Shown here: one piece after another, positions 24,029 through 32,571 of the stretch
Layout of the letters: each line of letters opens with the position of its first letter
How positions within the stretch are numbered: the first letter of the stretch is position 1
From: RGIG1681 sp045594425
Lineage (GTDB): Bacteria; Bacillota; Clostridia; Christensenellales; UBA1242
Direction: 5' to 3'
DNA length: 64,000 bases
Assembly: GCA_045594425.1 (NCBI GenBank)
Contig: JAZNYK010000014.1
Coordinates: 1-64,000, forward strand
Notes under the pieces: generated by a model
What the model was told of the DNA's origin: nothing
The model's input: the letters and a program-made list of their open reading frames with translations, nothing else
Databases searched by the model: none
Position numbers and translations under genes: made by a program

Positions 24029-24802
24029 ATGGCAAACAAAGTTGTAATTTGTGGCATTGACACATCAACACTTCCAAAGTGCAACAACGACAAACTTGTT
24101 GAACTTATGGATAAGATTAAATCCGGAGACAAACTTGCACGCGATGAGTTTGTTATGTTTAATATGCGTCTTGTTCTTTCAATTGTTCAAAGGTTTTCTG
24201 CAAACAAAAATAACGCCGATGATATTTTTCAAGTCGGCATTATTGGATTAATAAAATCTATAGACAACTTTAACACATCAGTCGGTGTAAAATTTTCCAC
24301 TTATGCCGTTCCAATGATTATTGGTGAAATCCGAAAATATCTTCGCGACAGCAACAGCCTAAAAGTAACCAGAAGTATTCGCGATATTGCATATAAAGCA
24401 CTTCAAGCAAAGGAAAAAATTTTGCATACTACAAACAAAGACGCAACAGTTGAAGAAATAGCAAAAGAAACAGGAATCCCTGAAAAGCAAATCTCTGATG
24501 CTATGGATGCAATAAGTGAACCTCTTTCATTATACGACACAGTATTTCACGATAATGGCGACACCATGCTTATTATGGACCAAATAAAAGACACAACAAC
24601 CGATGACAAAATTATTGAAAAAACTGTTTTGAAACAAGCATTAAAATCTCTTGGAAAACGTGAGCAACAAATTTTGTTTTTAAGATATTATGTTGGAAAA
24701 ACTCAAATGGAAATTTCAGACACCATTGGAATTAGTCAAGCACAAGTGTCAAGACTTGAAAAAGACGCTTTAAAAGAAATAAAACAAAATGTTAGCGGTT
24801 AG
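24029..24802 (+). CDS. sigG: RNA polymerase sigma-G factor (forespore)
   Basis: 257 residues. The start VICGIDTSTLPK matches the sigma-G N-terminus (V-E-I-C-G-V-D-T-S), and DDIFQVGIIGLIKSIDNF then VKFSTYAVPMIIGEIRKYLR are the signature of region 2; the C-terminal HTH of region 4 is TQMEISDTIGISQAQVSRLE. Sigma-G drives late forespore genes. It lies between sigE and ymxH as in related genomes but on the opposite strand, so it converges on sigE with five bases between stop codons. AAGGAG precedes the ATG. No clear sigma-F or sigma-G promoter was found in the 91 bases upstream. Confidence 0.95.
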   Translation: MANKVVICGIDTSTLPKCNNDKLVELMDKIKSGDKLARDEFVMFNMRLVLSIVQRFSANKNNADDIFQVGIIGLIKSIDNFNTSVGVKFSTYAVPMIIGEIRKYLRDSNSLKVTRSIRDIAYKALQAKEKILHTTNKDATVEEIAKETGIPEKQISDAMDAISEPLSLYDTVFHDNGDTMLIMDQIKDTTTDDKIIEKTVLKQALKSLGKREQQILFLRYYVGKTQMEISDTIGISQAQVSRLEKDALKEIKQNVSG

Positions 24803-24807
24803 TTTGT

Positions 24808-25509
24808 TTATGCAAGTTTCAAAATTTCAATTTTCATTTTATCCAAAATTTTCTTTTCTATCCTAGAGATATATGACTGCGATATATCAAAAAAATCCGC
24901 AACCTCTTTTTGAGTCATTTCAGATTTTCCATACAAACCATATCGCATACACATTATCTCTTTTTCTTTTTCAGAAAGTCCACACAAAACTTCTTTTAAA
25001 TTTGATGATTCATCTTGCTTGTCCATGTTTTTTGAAACCTCATCATCTTCACTGCTTAATATATCTGAAATGCAAAGTTCATTACCTTCAGCATCTGTAT
25101 TCAATGGTTCATCTAAAGACACTTCTCTTTTTAACTTTGACACCTTTCTTAAATGCATCAAAATTTCATTTTCAATACAGCGTGATGCAAATGTCGCAAG
25201 TTTGATATTTTTTAAATTATCAAAAGAACCAACTGCTTTTATTAAACCAATTGTTCCGATACTAATCAAATCTTCAATGTTGACGTTTGTATTTTCAAAC
25301 TTTTGAGCAGTATAAACAACAAGCCTTAAGTTTCGCTCAATGAGTTGATTTTTTGCCTCAAGTGACCCTTGTTTCATTTTTTCAACCAAAGCAAATTCTT
25401 CTTCCGAAGAAAGTTTTTCTGGCAAAATTTCAGTGCCATTTGCAATATAAAAAACATAATGTTTTGAAGCAAATATTCTTTTGAAAAAGTTTCTAATTTT
25501 TTTAAACAT
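24808..25509 (-). CDS. sigE: RNA polymerase sigma-E factor precursor (mother cell)
   Basis: About 233 residues. The N-terminal, basic, amphipathic pro-sequence (MFKKIRNFFKRIFASKHYV) keeps the factor inactive at the membrane; cleavage by SpoIIGA is expected near YVFYIANGTEILP, matching the known YYIGGSE-like site. Region 2 has EDLISIGTIGLIKAVGSFD and region 4 TQKEVADFFDISQSYISRIE. AGGAG lies directly before the first ATG (25518), so ATG 25509, nine bases away, is the better start. Directly downstream of spoIIGA, the usual operon. Confidence 0.95.
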   Translation of the reverse strand: MFKKIRNFFKRIFASKHYVFYIANGTEILPEKLSSEEEFALVEKMKQGSLEAKNQLIERNLRLVVYTAQKFENTNVNIEDLISIGTIGLIKAVGSFDNLKNIKLATFASRCIENEILMHLRKVSKLKREVSLDEPLNTDAEGNELCISDILSSEDDEVSKNMDKQDESSNLKEVLCGLSEKEKEIMCMRYGLYGKSEMTQKEVADFFDISQSYISRIEKKILDKMKIEILKLA

Positions 25510-25521
25510 AAAAAACATCTC

Positions 25522-26403
25522 CTAAATAAAATCTCGATGAATCAAACAGTCATATTTTTTTTCGTCATAAAATTTTTGATTTACTATGCCTAACATACAC
25601 TTAATTTCTTTTTTAATTTCGCCTTGTTTTACACACACATTATCAATGCTAACAATTGGCATTTGAAAAACACTTCCACCAGCAGATTCACAACGAATTG
25701 ACCGACAACAAAAACCACTTTCCAAAACATTTTCAAAGTCAAAATTCATAAAATATTTTCTTAAAGAATTTGACGAAATAACAATCACTGGTTTATTTGT
25801 TTTCAAATCAATTAAACTATTTCCACTATCTAAAAGTCCTGTAATTTCTATATGCTTTCCATATAACAAAAATGACACCTTTGCCAAATAATTATTAAAC
25901 GTTTTTTGTTTTGAAAGTTTACAAAAAAAGCAAAATATTGCAACAAAATAAAGAAAAACGCCAATTATTATAATAAAATTAATGTTTTTTGCGGTTTTTT
26001 GACGAAACCCGCTTTCTATCACCGCTCTAAAAAACTCTGTTATAAATATCGAAAAACCATACAACGAGAACATAATTATTAAATCAAAAAACCATAATTT
26101 AAACACGTCAAAAAATTTAAATGAGTCCGTAACAAGCACACAAATTATTAAATTTGCAATCAATTTAAACAATAAAAATTCATAAAATTTTATAGCACAA
26201 AACACATACACAACAACCGTTGAAATATTAAAAATTTGAAGTAAAAATAAATAAACAAAACTTGGTGAAAGTTTGAAAATTTTTTTAACTAAAACACCAC
26301 TTGAAAAATCTAAAACAAAACTTGAAATAAATATATTTATTAAATCAACCATGCCACTATTATAATTAGCAATATATTTTTTGCGTAAAATTTTTGATGA
26401 CAT
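25522..26403 (-). CDS. spoIIGA: Sporulation sigma-E factor-processing peptidase SpoIIGA
   Basis: 293 residues. Five or so hydrophobic segments fill the first 160; the C-terminal aspartic protease domain has GLLDSGNSLIDLKTNKPVIV, with the catalytic D-S-G near residue 193. SpoIIGA dimers in the septal membrane cleave pro-sigma-E, encoded next. The ribosome site before ATG 26403 is poor and an in-frame ATG at 26349 would also fit the family's N-terminus, so the start is uncertain. A Spo0A-box-like sequence lies 42 bases upstream. Confidence 0.93.
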   Translation of the reverse strand: MSSKILRKKYIANYNSGMVDLINIFISSFVLDFSSGVLVKKIFKLSPSFVYLFLLQIFNISTVVVYVFCAIKFYEFLLFKLIANLIICVLVTDSFKFFDVFKLWFFDLIIMFSLYGFSIFITEFFRAVIESGFRQKTAKNINFIIIIGVFLYFVAIFCFFCKLSKQKTFNNYLAKVSFLLYGKHIEITGLLDSGNSLIDLKTNKPVIVISSNSLRKYFMNFDFENVLESGFCCRSIRCESAGGSVFQMPIVSIDNVCVKQGEIKKEIKCMLGIVNQKFYDEKKYDCLIHRDFI

Positions 26404-26444
26404 TTTATTTATTAAAAAGTCTGCTTTTTATGTTTTGAAAAGAA

Positions 26445-26455
26445 TTTTGACAAAA
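26445..26455 (-). promoter_or_regulatory. Candidate Spo0A box upstream of spoIIGA
   Basis: On the minus strand TTTTGTCAAAA matches the Spo0A box consensus TTTTGTCRAA. The spoIIG operon is a classic Spo0A-activated promoter in Bacillus. Short AT-rich match, so moderate weight only. Confidence 0.4.
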
Positions 26456-26484
26456 GAAAAAGACAAGGATTAATCCTTGTCTTA
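26456..26484 (-). terminator. Terminator after pgm
   Basis: AAGACAAGG/CCTTGTCTT stem with six-base loop, followed on the minus strand by a T-run; the stop codon lies in the hairpin. Confidence 0.85.
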
Positions 26485-28185
26485 TAAACCTAATTTTAAT
26501 TTTATCATTTTTTGATATTCTTTTATTTTTTTAGATGCCTCATTTTCACTATCTGCTTTTACGCTATAATAAATTTTAATTTTTGGTTCTGTTCCAGAAG
26601 GTCTAACAGCAACCCAAGAGCCATCTTCAAGAATAAATTTTAACACATCAGATGATGGCAACTCTTCAAAACCTTCATCTTGTAGCACTGGTTTGCTGTA
26701 ATCAACAACCTTAAGCGTTCCCTTAAATGGAGATTGTGTTTCTCTAAGAATTTTCATCATTTCAGCCATTTTTTCAAGACCATCTTTTCCCTTCAATACC
26801 ACTGTGTCTTGAGCATCCAAATAATAACCATACTCTTTATAAATATCATTTAATTTATCCACAAGAGTTTTTCCATTGGCTTTTGCCTCAGCCGCAACCT
26901 CACAAAGAAGCATACTTGCAACCACAGCATCCTTATCTCTTGCATGATCTCCAACAAGATATCCATAAGACTCTTCAAATCCAAACAAATAATTATAATT
27001 GTAATTATTATCACCTGTTTTGATTGCATTTTCAAAAAGATTCATCTTTTCGCCAATATACTTAAACCCAGTTAAAACAGAAAGAAGTAAAATATCGTTT
27101 TTGCGAGCCATTTCATCACACAAGTCAGAGGAAACAACAGTTTTTATAATGACAGGTTTTGGGGTGTTTTTTTGGTCTAATTTTGAAATTAAAAAATCAA
27201 TTAATAGTGCCGCTATTTGATTTCCATTAAGCAACTTAAAACCTTGGTTAGTTTTAACTGCAATACCAACTCTATCCGCATCTGGGTCAGTTCCAAGAAC
27301 AATATCTGCATTCACAGTTTCTGCCTTTGCAATGCCCATTTCAAGAGCATCTCTACGCTCTGGATTAGGAGCCGAAACTGTTGGAAAATCTCCATTTGGT
27401 TTTGCCTGTTCTTCAACAATGCTAACATTAACAAAACCGTCTTTTTTTAGTGCCTTGCAAACAGGGACAAATCCACTACCATGAATTGGCGTGTAAACTA
27501 CTTTAAGGTTTTCTTTTGCTTGTTTGTCACTAACCCTGCTTTCTTTCAAAATTTCTGAAACAAACTCATCTGTCAAATCAACAATCTCTATTAATTCTTG
27601 ATTTCTACTAAAATTTATTATTGAATAATCAGAAACATCATTAACAAAAACAGCAACATCTTTAGCCACTTTTGGAACGAGTTGGCAACCAAACTCATCA
27701 TAAAGTTTATATCCATTATATTCTCTTGGATTATGACTTGCAGTGATAACAACCCCCGCAACAGCGTTAAGACTTCTGACAGTAAAACTTAAAACTGGAA
27801 TTGGACTAGTTTCTTTGCAGAAGTGAACTTTAACCCCCATCGCACTAAAAACATCTGCTGCAATACCTGCAAAATATTTGCTGTTGTTTCGTGTGTCATA
27901 AGCAATAACAACGCCACGTGTCAAGCACGCATCACTTCCATATCGTGACATCAAATAATTAGCAAAACCAACCGTAGTTTTGCCAACGGTGTATTTATTC
28001 ATTCTGTTAGAACCAACACCCATAATACCACGAAGTCCCGCAGTTCCAAATTCTAGGTCCTTATAAAACCTATCCTCAATTTCTTTTTTATTTTGCTTTT
28101 CATCTAACAATTTAAGTTCACTTCTTGTTTCTTCATCAAAAAATTCACTATCACGCCAATATCTAAAATTATCTAAATAACTCAT
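26482..28185 (-). CDS. Phosphoglucomutase/phosphomannomutase
   Basis: 567 residues, the length of the PgcA-type alpha-D-phosphohexomutases. The phosphoserine loop is GVVITASHNPREYNGYKLY, the metal loop DPDADRVG, the sugar-specificity loop GFEESYGYL (GEESxG) and the phosphate-binding loop RPSGTEPKIK. It interconverts glucose-1-phosphate and glucose-6-phosphate for cell-wall and glycan precursors. AAGGA before ATG 28185 decides the start over TTG 28200. It sits between ftsZ and spoIIGA, an unusual insertion in that conserved run. Confidence 0.95.
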   Translation of the reverse strand: MSYLDNFRYWRDSEFFDEETRSELKLLDEKQNKKEIEDRFYKDLEFGTAGLRGIMGVGSNRMNKYTVGKTTVGFANYLMSRYGSDACLTRGVVIAYDTRNNSKYFAGIAADVFSAMGVKVHFCKETSPIPVLSFTVRSLNAVAGVVITASHNPREYNGYKLYDEFGCQLVPKVAKDVAVFVNDVSDYSIINFSRNQELIEIVDLTDEFVSEILKESRVSDKQAKENLKVVYTPIHGSGFVPVCKALKKDGFVNVSIVEEQAKPNGDFPTVSAPNPERRDALEMGIAKAETVNADIVLGTDPDADRVGIAVKTNQGFKLLNGNQIAALLIDFLISKLDQKNTPKPVIIKTVVSSDLCDEMARKNDILLLSVLTGFKYIGEKMNLFENAIKTGDNNYNYNYLFGFEESYGYLVGDHARDKDAVVASMLLCEVAAEAKANGKTLVDKLNDIYKEYGYYLDAQDTVVLKGKDGLEKMAEMMKILRETQSPFKGTLKVVDYSKPVLQDEGFEELPSSDVLKFILEDGSWVAVRPSGTEPKIKIYYSVKADSENEASKKIKEYQKMIKLKLGL

Positions 28186-28218
28186 CAATCTATCCTTCAA
28201 TAACTCTTTTAATATAAA

Positions 28219-28761
28219 CTATTCTTTTTCTGCTGAAATAGTTTCTTTTTTTCTTGTAAAAAACAAAGAAAAGTATCCACAAAGCATTCCAAAAATTGAA
28301 TAAATTCCAATTATTGCAAGCATGATAGCACCTTCTTTAACACTCGAAACTGGGCTAAACCCACAGCCAAGTCCGCTGAATGTAAGCATAATTCCAACAA
28401 ACACACCAGTAACTGAGTTTGTCCAAAACCTTTCAGTTTTTTCAAGATACATAACAAGAAAGTTGATTAAAAATACGCCAAGTAAACAACTTATGCTAAT
28501 TGTGTGCAAATTAAGATTAAATGAGTTTGTAATAAGCATCATCACAATTGCAGAAACAAAACCTATAATAATACCAATCAAACCTCTAATTCTATCTGAA
28601 ACCGATGAACCAAAAAACACAGTCCAAACTGCAAAAGCAACCCACATAAATGAGCCACCATCAACAAACAACCCACCAATCAAAGCATCTATCAAGTATA
28701 AAATTGAAGCAATAATAGCAATTACTAATGGTTTTTTTGATACTTCTAAAAATTTTTTCAT
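28219..28761 (-). CDS. DUF1097-like membrane protein
   Basis: 180 residues with about six hydrophobic segments. DALIGGLFVDGGSFMWVAFAVW and the later LGCGFSP and GYFSLFF stretches resemble DUF1097 proteins (inner-membrane proteins such as YcdZ of E. coli). Function unknown. It precedes pgm by 33 bases and has its own strong promoter, so it probably leads the DUF1097-pgm unit. Confidence 0.65.
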   Translation of the reverse strand: MKKFLEVSKKPLVIAIIASILYLIDALIGGLFVDGGSFMWVAFAVWTVFFGSSVSDRIRGLIGIIIGFVSAIVMMLITNSFNLNLHTISISCLLGVFLINFLVMYLEKTERFWTNSVTGVFVGIMLTFSGLGCGFSPVSSVKEGAIMLAIIGIYSIFGMLCGYFSLFFTRKKETISAEKE

Positions 28762-28782
28762 ATAATTACCACCTTACACTCA

Positions 28783-28811
28783 AGTATAAAAAAATGAGAA
28801 AATGTTGTCAA
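28783..28811 (-). promoter_or_regulatory. SigA-type promoter of the DUF1097-pgm unit
   Basis: On the minus strand TTGACA (28806-28811), 17 bases, TATACT (28783-28788). Confidence 0.8.
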
Positions 28812-28923
28812 CAAAAACGGGTCGCAGAACAAAAAAGAACGTAATTAACCCATTGTTTTTATTTATAACTGTTATTAAAATATATTTGTTATAATTTTAT
28901 AACATTTTATTAATTTTGCCAAC

Positions 28924-28948
28924 AAAAAAACGAGCGATATGCTCGTTT
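28924..28948 (-). terminator. Terminator after ftsZ
   Basis: AACGAGC/GCTCGTT stem with loop GATAT and a T-run on the minus strand. Confidence 0.88.
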
Positions 28949-28951
28949 GTT

Positions 28952-30412
28952 TTATTTATTAAACTTTCTTCTTAAGAATGGTGGAATGTCTGCATCATCA
29001 ACCCTAATGTTTGAATTTAAGTTTGATTGTCCTGCAGGTCTTTGTTCTTGATGAACCATTCCCGCATTGTTTTGCATTCCTGTAAGACCATACTTTTTGT
29101 CAAGTTCAGACTCTGACAAACCACCTCTTTGAGTTGGTTGTTGTGGTTGTTGAACTGAAGATGTGTTTAATTTATTCCATAAATCTACATTTGTGTATGG
29201 TTCTTTCTTTTGTTCTGGTTGAGATGATTGCACACCCAATGAAACAGAACCCAAACTTTGATTTAAGTTTTTCATGTTTTGATAGTCAGATGGATTGCTT
29301 TGACGTTCAAAAAGTGATGGCATCGCTGGTTTTCCAGCAACATATTGATTATATTTGCTTCTATCAAAATTGCCCATTTCTTGAGGTTTTGAAACTTGTG
29401 AACTTACTCCTTGACCCATTAAATTGAGTTTTTGAGCACCACTAGCAGTTGCATTTTCAAATCTGCTTCCTTCAAAACCAGTTGCAACAATAGTAACAAC
29501 CATTGTTTCATTATAGTTTTCATCAATTGTTGCACCAAAAATTGTATTTGCTTCTGGCGAAACAACTTCTTTAATCATAGTTACAGCATCATTAACTTCT
29601 TCCAAAGTTAAATCAAAACCACCTTTAACATTAATGATAACTGCTTTTGCTCCATTGATTGAAGTTTCTAAAAGTGGACTTGCAATTGCTTGACGAACAG
29701 CAATTTCATTTCTTTTTTCACCTTTGCCTTCACCAATGCCCATGTGTGCAAGACCTCTATTTTTCATAACAGTTCTAACATCTGCAAAGTCAAGGTTAAT
29801 AAGAGATGGTGTTGCAATAAGGTCAGAAATACCTTGAATGCCTTGACGCAACACTTCATCGGCATATTTGAATGCGTCAACAATAGATGTGCCCTTTGGC
29901 GCAATTGACAAAAGCCTGTCATTTGGAATCACAACCAAAGTATCAACACATTTGCTTAAATTTTTAATACCAAGTTCTGCATTTGCAAGTCTTGTTCTGC
30001 CTTCAAATTCAAATGGCTTTGTAACTACTGCAATAGTTAAAATACCCATTTCTCTAGCAATGCTTGCAATAACAGGAGCAGCACCTGTGCCTGTTCCACC
30101 ACCCATACCAGCGGTGATAAACACAAGGTCAACCCCACGAAGTTTTTCACAAATTTGAGCACGGCTTTCTTCTGCCGCTTTTCTTCCAATTTCTGGGTCT
30201 GCGCCCGCACCAAGACCCTTGGTGAGTTTTTCACCAAGTTGAATTTGAACTGATGCTTTGCTCATCATCAACGCTTGTTTATCTGTGTTGGCAGCAATAA
30301 ATGAGGCACTTTTAAGCCCTGATGCCACCATTCTGTTGACAGCATTGCATCCACCACCACCAACGCCAATTACTAAAATTTTACAAATAGGTGTAATGTT
30401 GTTAATTTCCAT
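28952..30412 (-). CDS. ftsZ: Cell division protein FtsZ
   Basis: 486 residues. Tubulin-like GTPase core with VGGGGCNAVNRM, the signature GGGTGTGAAPV, and the T7 loop NLDFADVRTVM. The core ends near residue 320; a long Gln/Ser/Asn-rich linker of about 140 residues leads to the conserved tail DADIPPFLRRKFNK that binds FtsA, SepF or other partners. The linker makes the protein about 100 residues longer than common FtsZ. It follows ftsA by 12 bases and is ended by a terminator. Confidence 0.98.
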   Translation of the reverse strand: MEINNITPICKILVIGVGGGGCNAVNRMVASGLKSASFIAANTDKQALMMSKASVQIQLGEKLTKGLGAGADPEIGRKAAEESRAQICEKLRGVDLVFITAGMGGGTGTGAAPVIASIAREMGILTIAVVTKPFEFEGRTRLANAELGIKNLSKCVDTLVVIPNDRLLSIAPKGTSIVDAFKYADEVLRQGIQGISDLIATPSLINLDFADVRTVMKNRGLAHMGIGEGKGEKRNEIAVRQAIASPLLETSINGAKAVIINVKGGFDLTLEEVNDAVTMIKEVVSPEANTIFGATIDENYNETMVVTIVATGFEGSRFENATASGAQKLNLMGQGVSSQVSKPQEMGNFDRSKYNQYVAGKPAMPSLFERQSNPSDYQNMKNLNQSLGSVSLGVQSSQPEQKKEPYTNVDLWNKLNTSSVQQPQQPTQRGGLSESELDKKYGLTGMQNNAGMVHQEQRPAGQSNLNSNIRVDDADIPPFLRRKFNK

Positions 30413-30424
30413 AATTTACCTCAT

Positions 30425-31570
30425 TTATTTTTTTTCTAAAATAGCCTCTAGCATATATTCATAGTTTAAAACCATATTTAAAAGACCAACTTCTGAAGAA
30501 TAGTCAGGTCTGTTAACATTTGGAAGGTTTGGTGAAATGATTGCAATGTTTCTTTTCAATTTTTTAGAAAGCACACTTTTTACACCACGAATAAAGTTGA
30601 ACCCGCCACCTGTTACATTAATCTGCAAAAAGTCTGGCAAGTCATACGCACAATTGTCCAAACATTTTTGAATATATTCACAAATCATTTCAATTCTATC
30701 AGAAACAATTTCATTTGTTGCTTTTGCAGAATAGGTTTGAATTATCTCATCGCCTTCAATTTCATAAGTGTCTGATTGACTTGCATTCCAGCCCAAAACA
30801 ACCTTGTGTTTAAGCCTTTCAGCCTCACTAAATGAAATATGCAAACATTCTGAAAGGTCTGATGTAATGTATCCACCACCAAGTGAAAAACTGCTTAAAT
30901 ACAAAAGTGCATTGCCTCTGCAAAGAGCGACACTTGTTGTGATGTAACCAACGTCAACCAAAAGAGCATACTTGTCACGAACACTAGGCTCAAACAAATA
31001 CAAACATTCGGCAAGGTTTGCAGAAATAAATCCTTTAATTTCAATTCTTAAATCAGAACAAATCTTTTTGATAATTTTAATAAATTCTCTTTGTGCCAAA
31101 ATGTAAGAGATGTTTCCTGTAATGCTTTTAGCCTTCAAAGAAACTGGGTCAATCACCCTTTTCATGCTATCAACTTCATAGTAAACAACAGACTTGTTTA
31201 TCACAGTGAACTCTGGGTCAGTTTCAAAAGTGTTGCCTGTTTTATAAATATTGTCAACATCAAATTGAGTAATTTTCTTCACCTTTGGAAATTTGAGATT
31301 AACTGACTTTGTTACGCAAGAGCAAAACTCTCCCGGAACCCCCACATAAACCTCTGTTATCTTTGAATCTGATGTGATTTCCGCATTAGAAATTGCTGTT
31401 CCAATAACAAGTTTCAAACTTTCCGGTTCCAAAAATTCTGAATTTTGAAAACCAGCATAAGAAATGTCACCTTTTCCACAAATTTTAAAGGTGCCATTAA
31501 CTCCATGTTCACCAACAAGTGCAACAACTGTTGACGAACCTATATCCAAAATCGCTGTGCTTTCTTTCAT
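30425..31570 (-). CDS. ftsA: Cell division protein FtsA-like, without the C-terminal membrane helix
   Basis: 381 residues of the actin/Hsp70 ATPase fold: LDIGSSTVVALVG (phosphate 1), LLVDVGYITTSVALC (phosphate 2) and VTGGGFNFIRGV (adenosine). The middle part has room for the FtsA-specific 1C domain. The protein ends at LNYEYMLEAILEKK right after the ATPase core; the linker and amphipathic helix that anchor FtsA to the membrane are missing or very short. AAGGA before ATG 31570 sets the start. Own promoter (31610-31638). It would bind the FtsZ tail and organise the Z ring; how it reaches the membrane is open. Confidence 0.85.
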   Translation of the reverse strand: MKESTAILDIGSSTVVALVGEHGVNGTFKICGKGDISYAGFQNSEFLEPESLKLVIGTAISNAEITSDSKITEVYVGVPGEFCSCVTKSVNLKFPKVKKITQFDVDNIYKTGNTFETDPEFTVINKSVVYYEVDSMKRVIDPVSLKAKSITGNISYILAQREFIKIIKKICSDLRIEIKGFISANLAECLYLFEPSVRDKYALLVDVGYITTSVALCRGNALLYLSSFSLGGGYITSDLSECLHISFSEAERLKHKVVLGWNASQSDTYEIEGDEIIQTYSAKATNEIVSDRIEMICEYIQKCLDNCAYDLPDFLQINVTGGGFNFIRGVKSVLSKKLKRNIAIISPNLPNVNRPDYSSEVGLLNMVLNYEYMLEAILEKK

Positions 31571-31583
31571 TTTGAATCCTTTT

Positions 31584-31638
31584 TTCGACAATACTTCTAT
31601 GATATTTTAAGTATATTCATATAACAAATTTATGTCAA
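31584..31638 (-). promoter_or_regulatory. Promoter of ftsA-ftsZ with a TGTCGAA motif at the start region
   Basis: On the minus strand TTGACA (31633-31638), 17 bases, TATACT (31610-31615). Just downstream a perfect Spo0A-box core TGTCGAA (31590-31584) would lie near +14 to +20, where bound protein could block elongation. The promoter is solid; the Spo0A reading is tentative. Confidence 0.7.
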
Positions 31639-31691
31639 ATAAAAAAAATGCGTATTACTAAATTATGTGCGAAATAATGCCTTTTTATTGA

Positions 31692-31721
31692 AACAAAAAA
31701 GCAGAGATACTCTCTGCTTTA
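31692..31721 (-). terminator. Terminator after ftsQ
   Basis: AAAGCAGAGA/TCTCTGCTTT stem with three-base loop and T-run on the minus strand. It separates murA-ftsQ from ftsA-ftsZ. Confidence 0.88.
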
Positions 31722-32567
31722 TTTATTTGACATAACCCCTTTCAAAACTCCATCAACTTGTTCAATGGTTATTTTTTTAGTTGAAAGGTCAAATGTTTCC
31801 TTGTTTTCCGTTTCGTCACAAAAACATGAAACACCCGCAAGAACCTTTTGTTTTAAGTTTTGCTCACCTACTATAACAATTTCACAGCCGTCATCATTAT
31901 TGATTCCAGAATTTTTCATTGTTAAAGTAAACTCATAAGTGTCACTTTTCTTTTCAATTTTCACTGACTTAACAATCGAAATAACACTTGCTCTTGTTTT
32001 TACTCCACTTGCAATCGTGTTCAAAAAACCACGGTCTGTGTTGTCATTTACAAATTCACCAATATAAGACGAAATTGTTATGCTGTCTGGTGTGATTTCA
32101 ATAGTTTTATCATAATATGAAGAATTTCCATAATTTTTAGATTTTAAATCACCTGTGCAAACATCCAACACCTTGAAATCTTCATCCAAAATATACCATT
32201 TGTTATCGGCTTCAATATCTTGAATTCGATACATTGGAACACGTTCGGAAATATACACTCTTGCAATATTAGGAAAATGCCTTACAACTTGCTCAACTTT
32301 AACATAAGGATTGCTTTTTTCAATGTTTTGAATATTGTCTTCAAAATTCATAAACAAAACCGTTTTTCCATAGTCAAAATCACCACTATCTAAAACCTTA
32401 TCCAAAATACCTTCTGCTAAAACAGTTTCATTTTGGGCAAGTCTTGTTCTAAATTCAACAGTGACAGTTTTAAGCCTTGTCATAAAAGCAAAAATTCCGC
32501 AAAGTGCAATAATACCAGCACAAACACAACTAAAAACTATCCAAAATTTCTTTCGTGATTTTTGCAT
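31719..32567 (-). CDS. ftsQ: Cell division protein FtsQ/DivIB
   Basis: 282 residues. Short cytoplasmic N-terminus, one membrane segment (about 9-28), a POTRA-like domain (about 30-100 with NPYVKVEQVVRHFPNIARVYI then ERVP) and a FtsQ beta domain. It bridges the divisome in the extracytoplasmic space with FtsL and DivIC. It starts four bases after murA, with its ribosome site inside murA; position murA-ftsQ-ftsA-ftsZ is conserved. Confidence 0.85.
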   Translation of the reverse strand: MQKSRKKFWIVFSCVCAGIIALCGIFAFMTRLKTVTVEFRTRLAQNETVLAEGILDKVLDSGDFDYGKTVLFMNFEDNIQNIEKSNPYVKVEQVVRHFPNIARVYISERVPMYRIQDIEADNKWYILDEDFKVLDVCTGDLKSKNYGNSSYYDKTIEITPDSITISSYIGEFVNDNTDRGFLNTIASGVKTRASVISIVKSVKIEKKSDTYEFTLTMKNSGINNDDGCEIVIVGEQNLKQKVLAGVSCFCDETENKETFDLSTKKITIEQVDGVLKGVMSNK

Positions 32568-32571
32568 AAAT

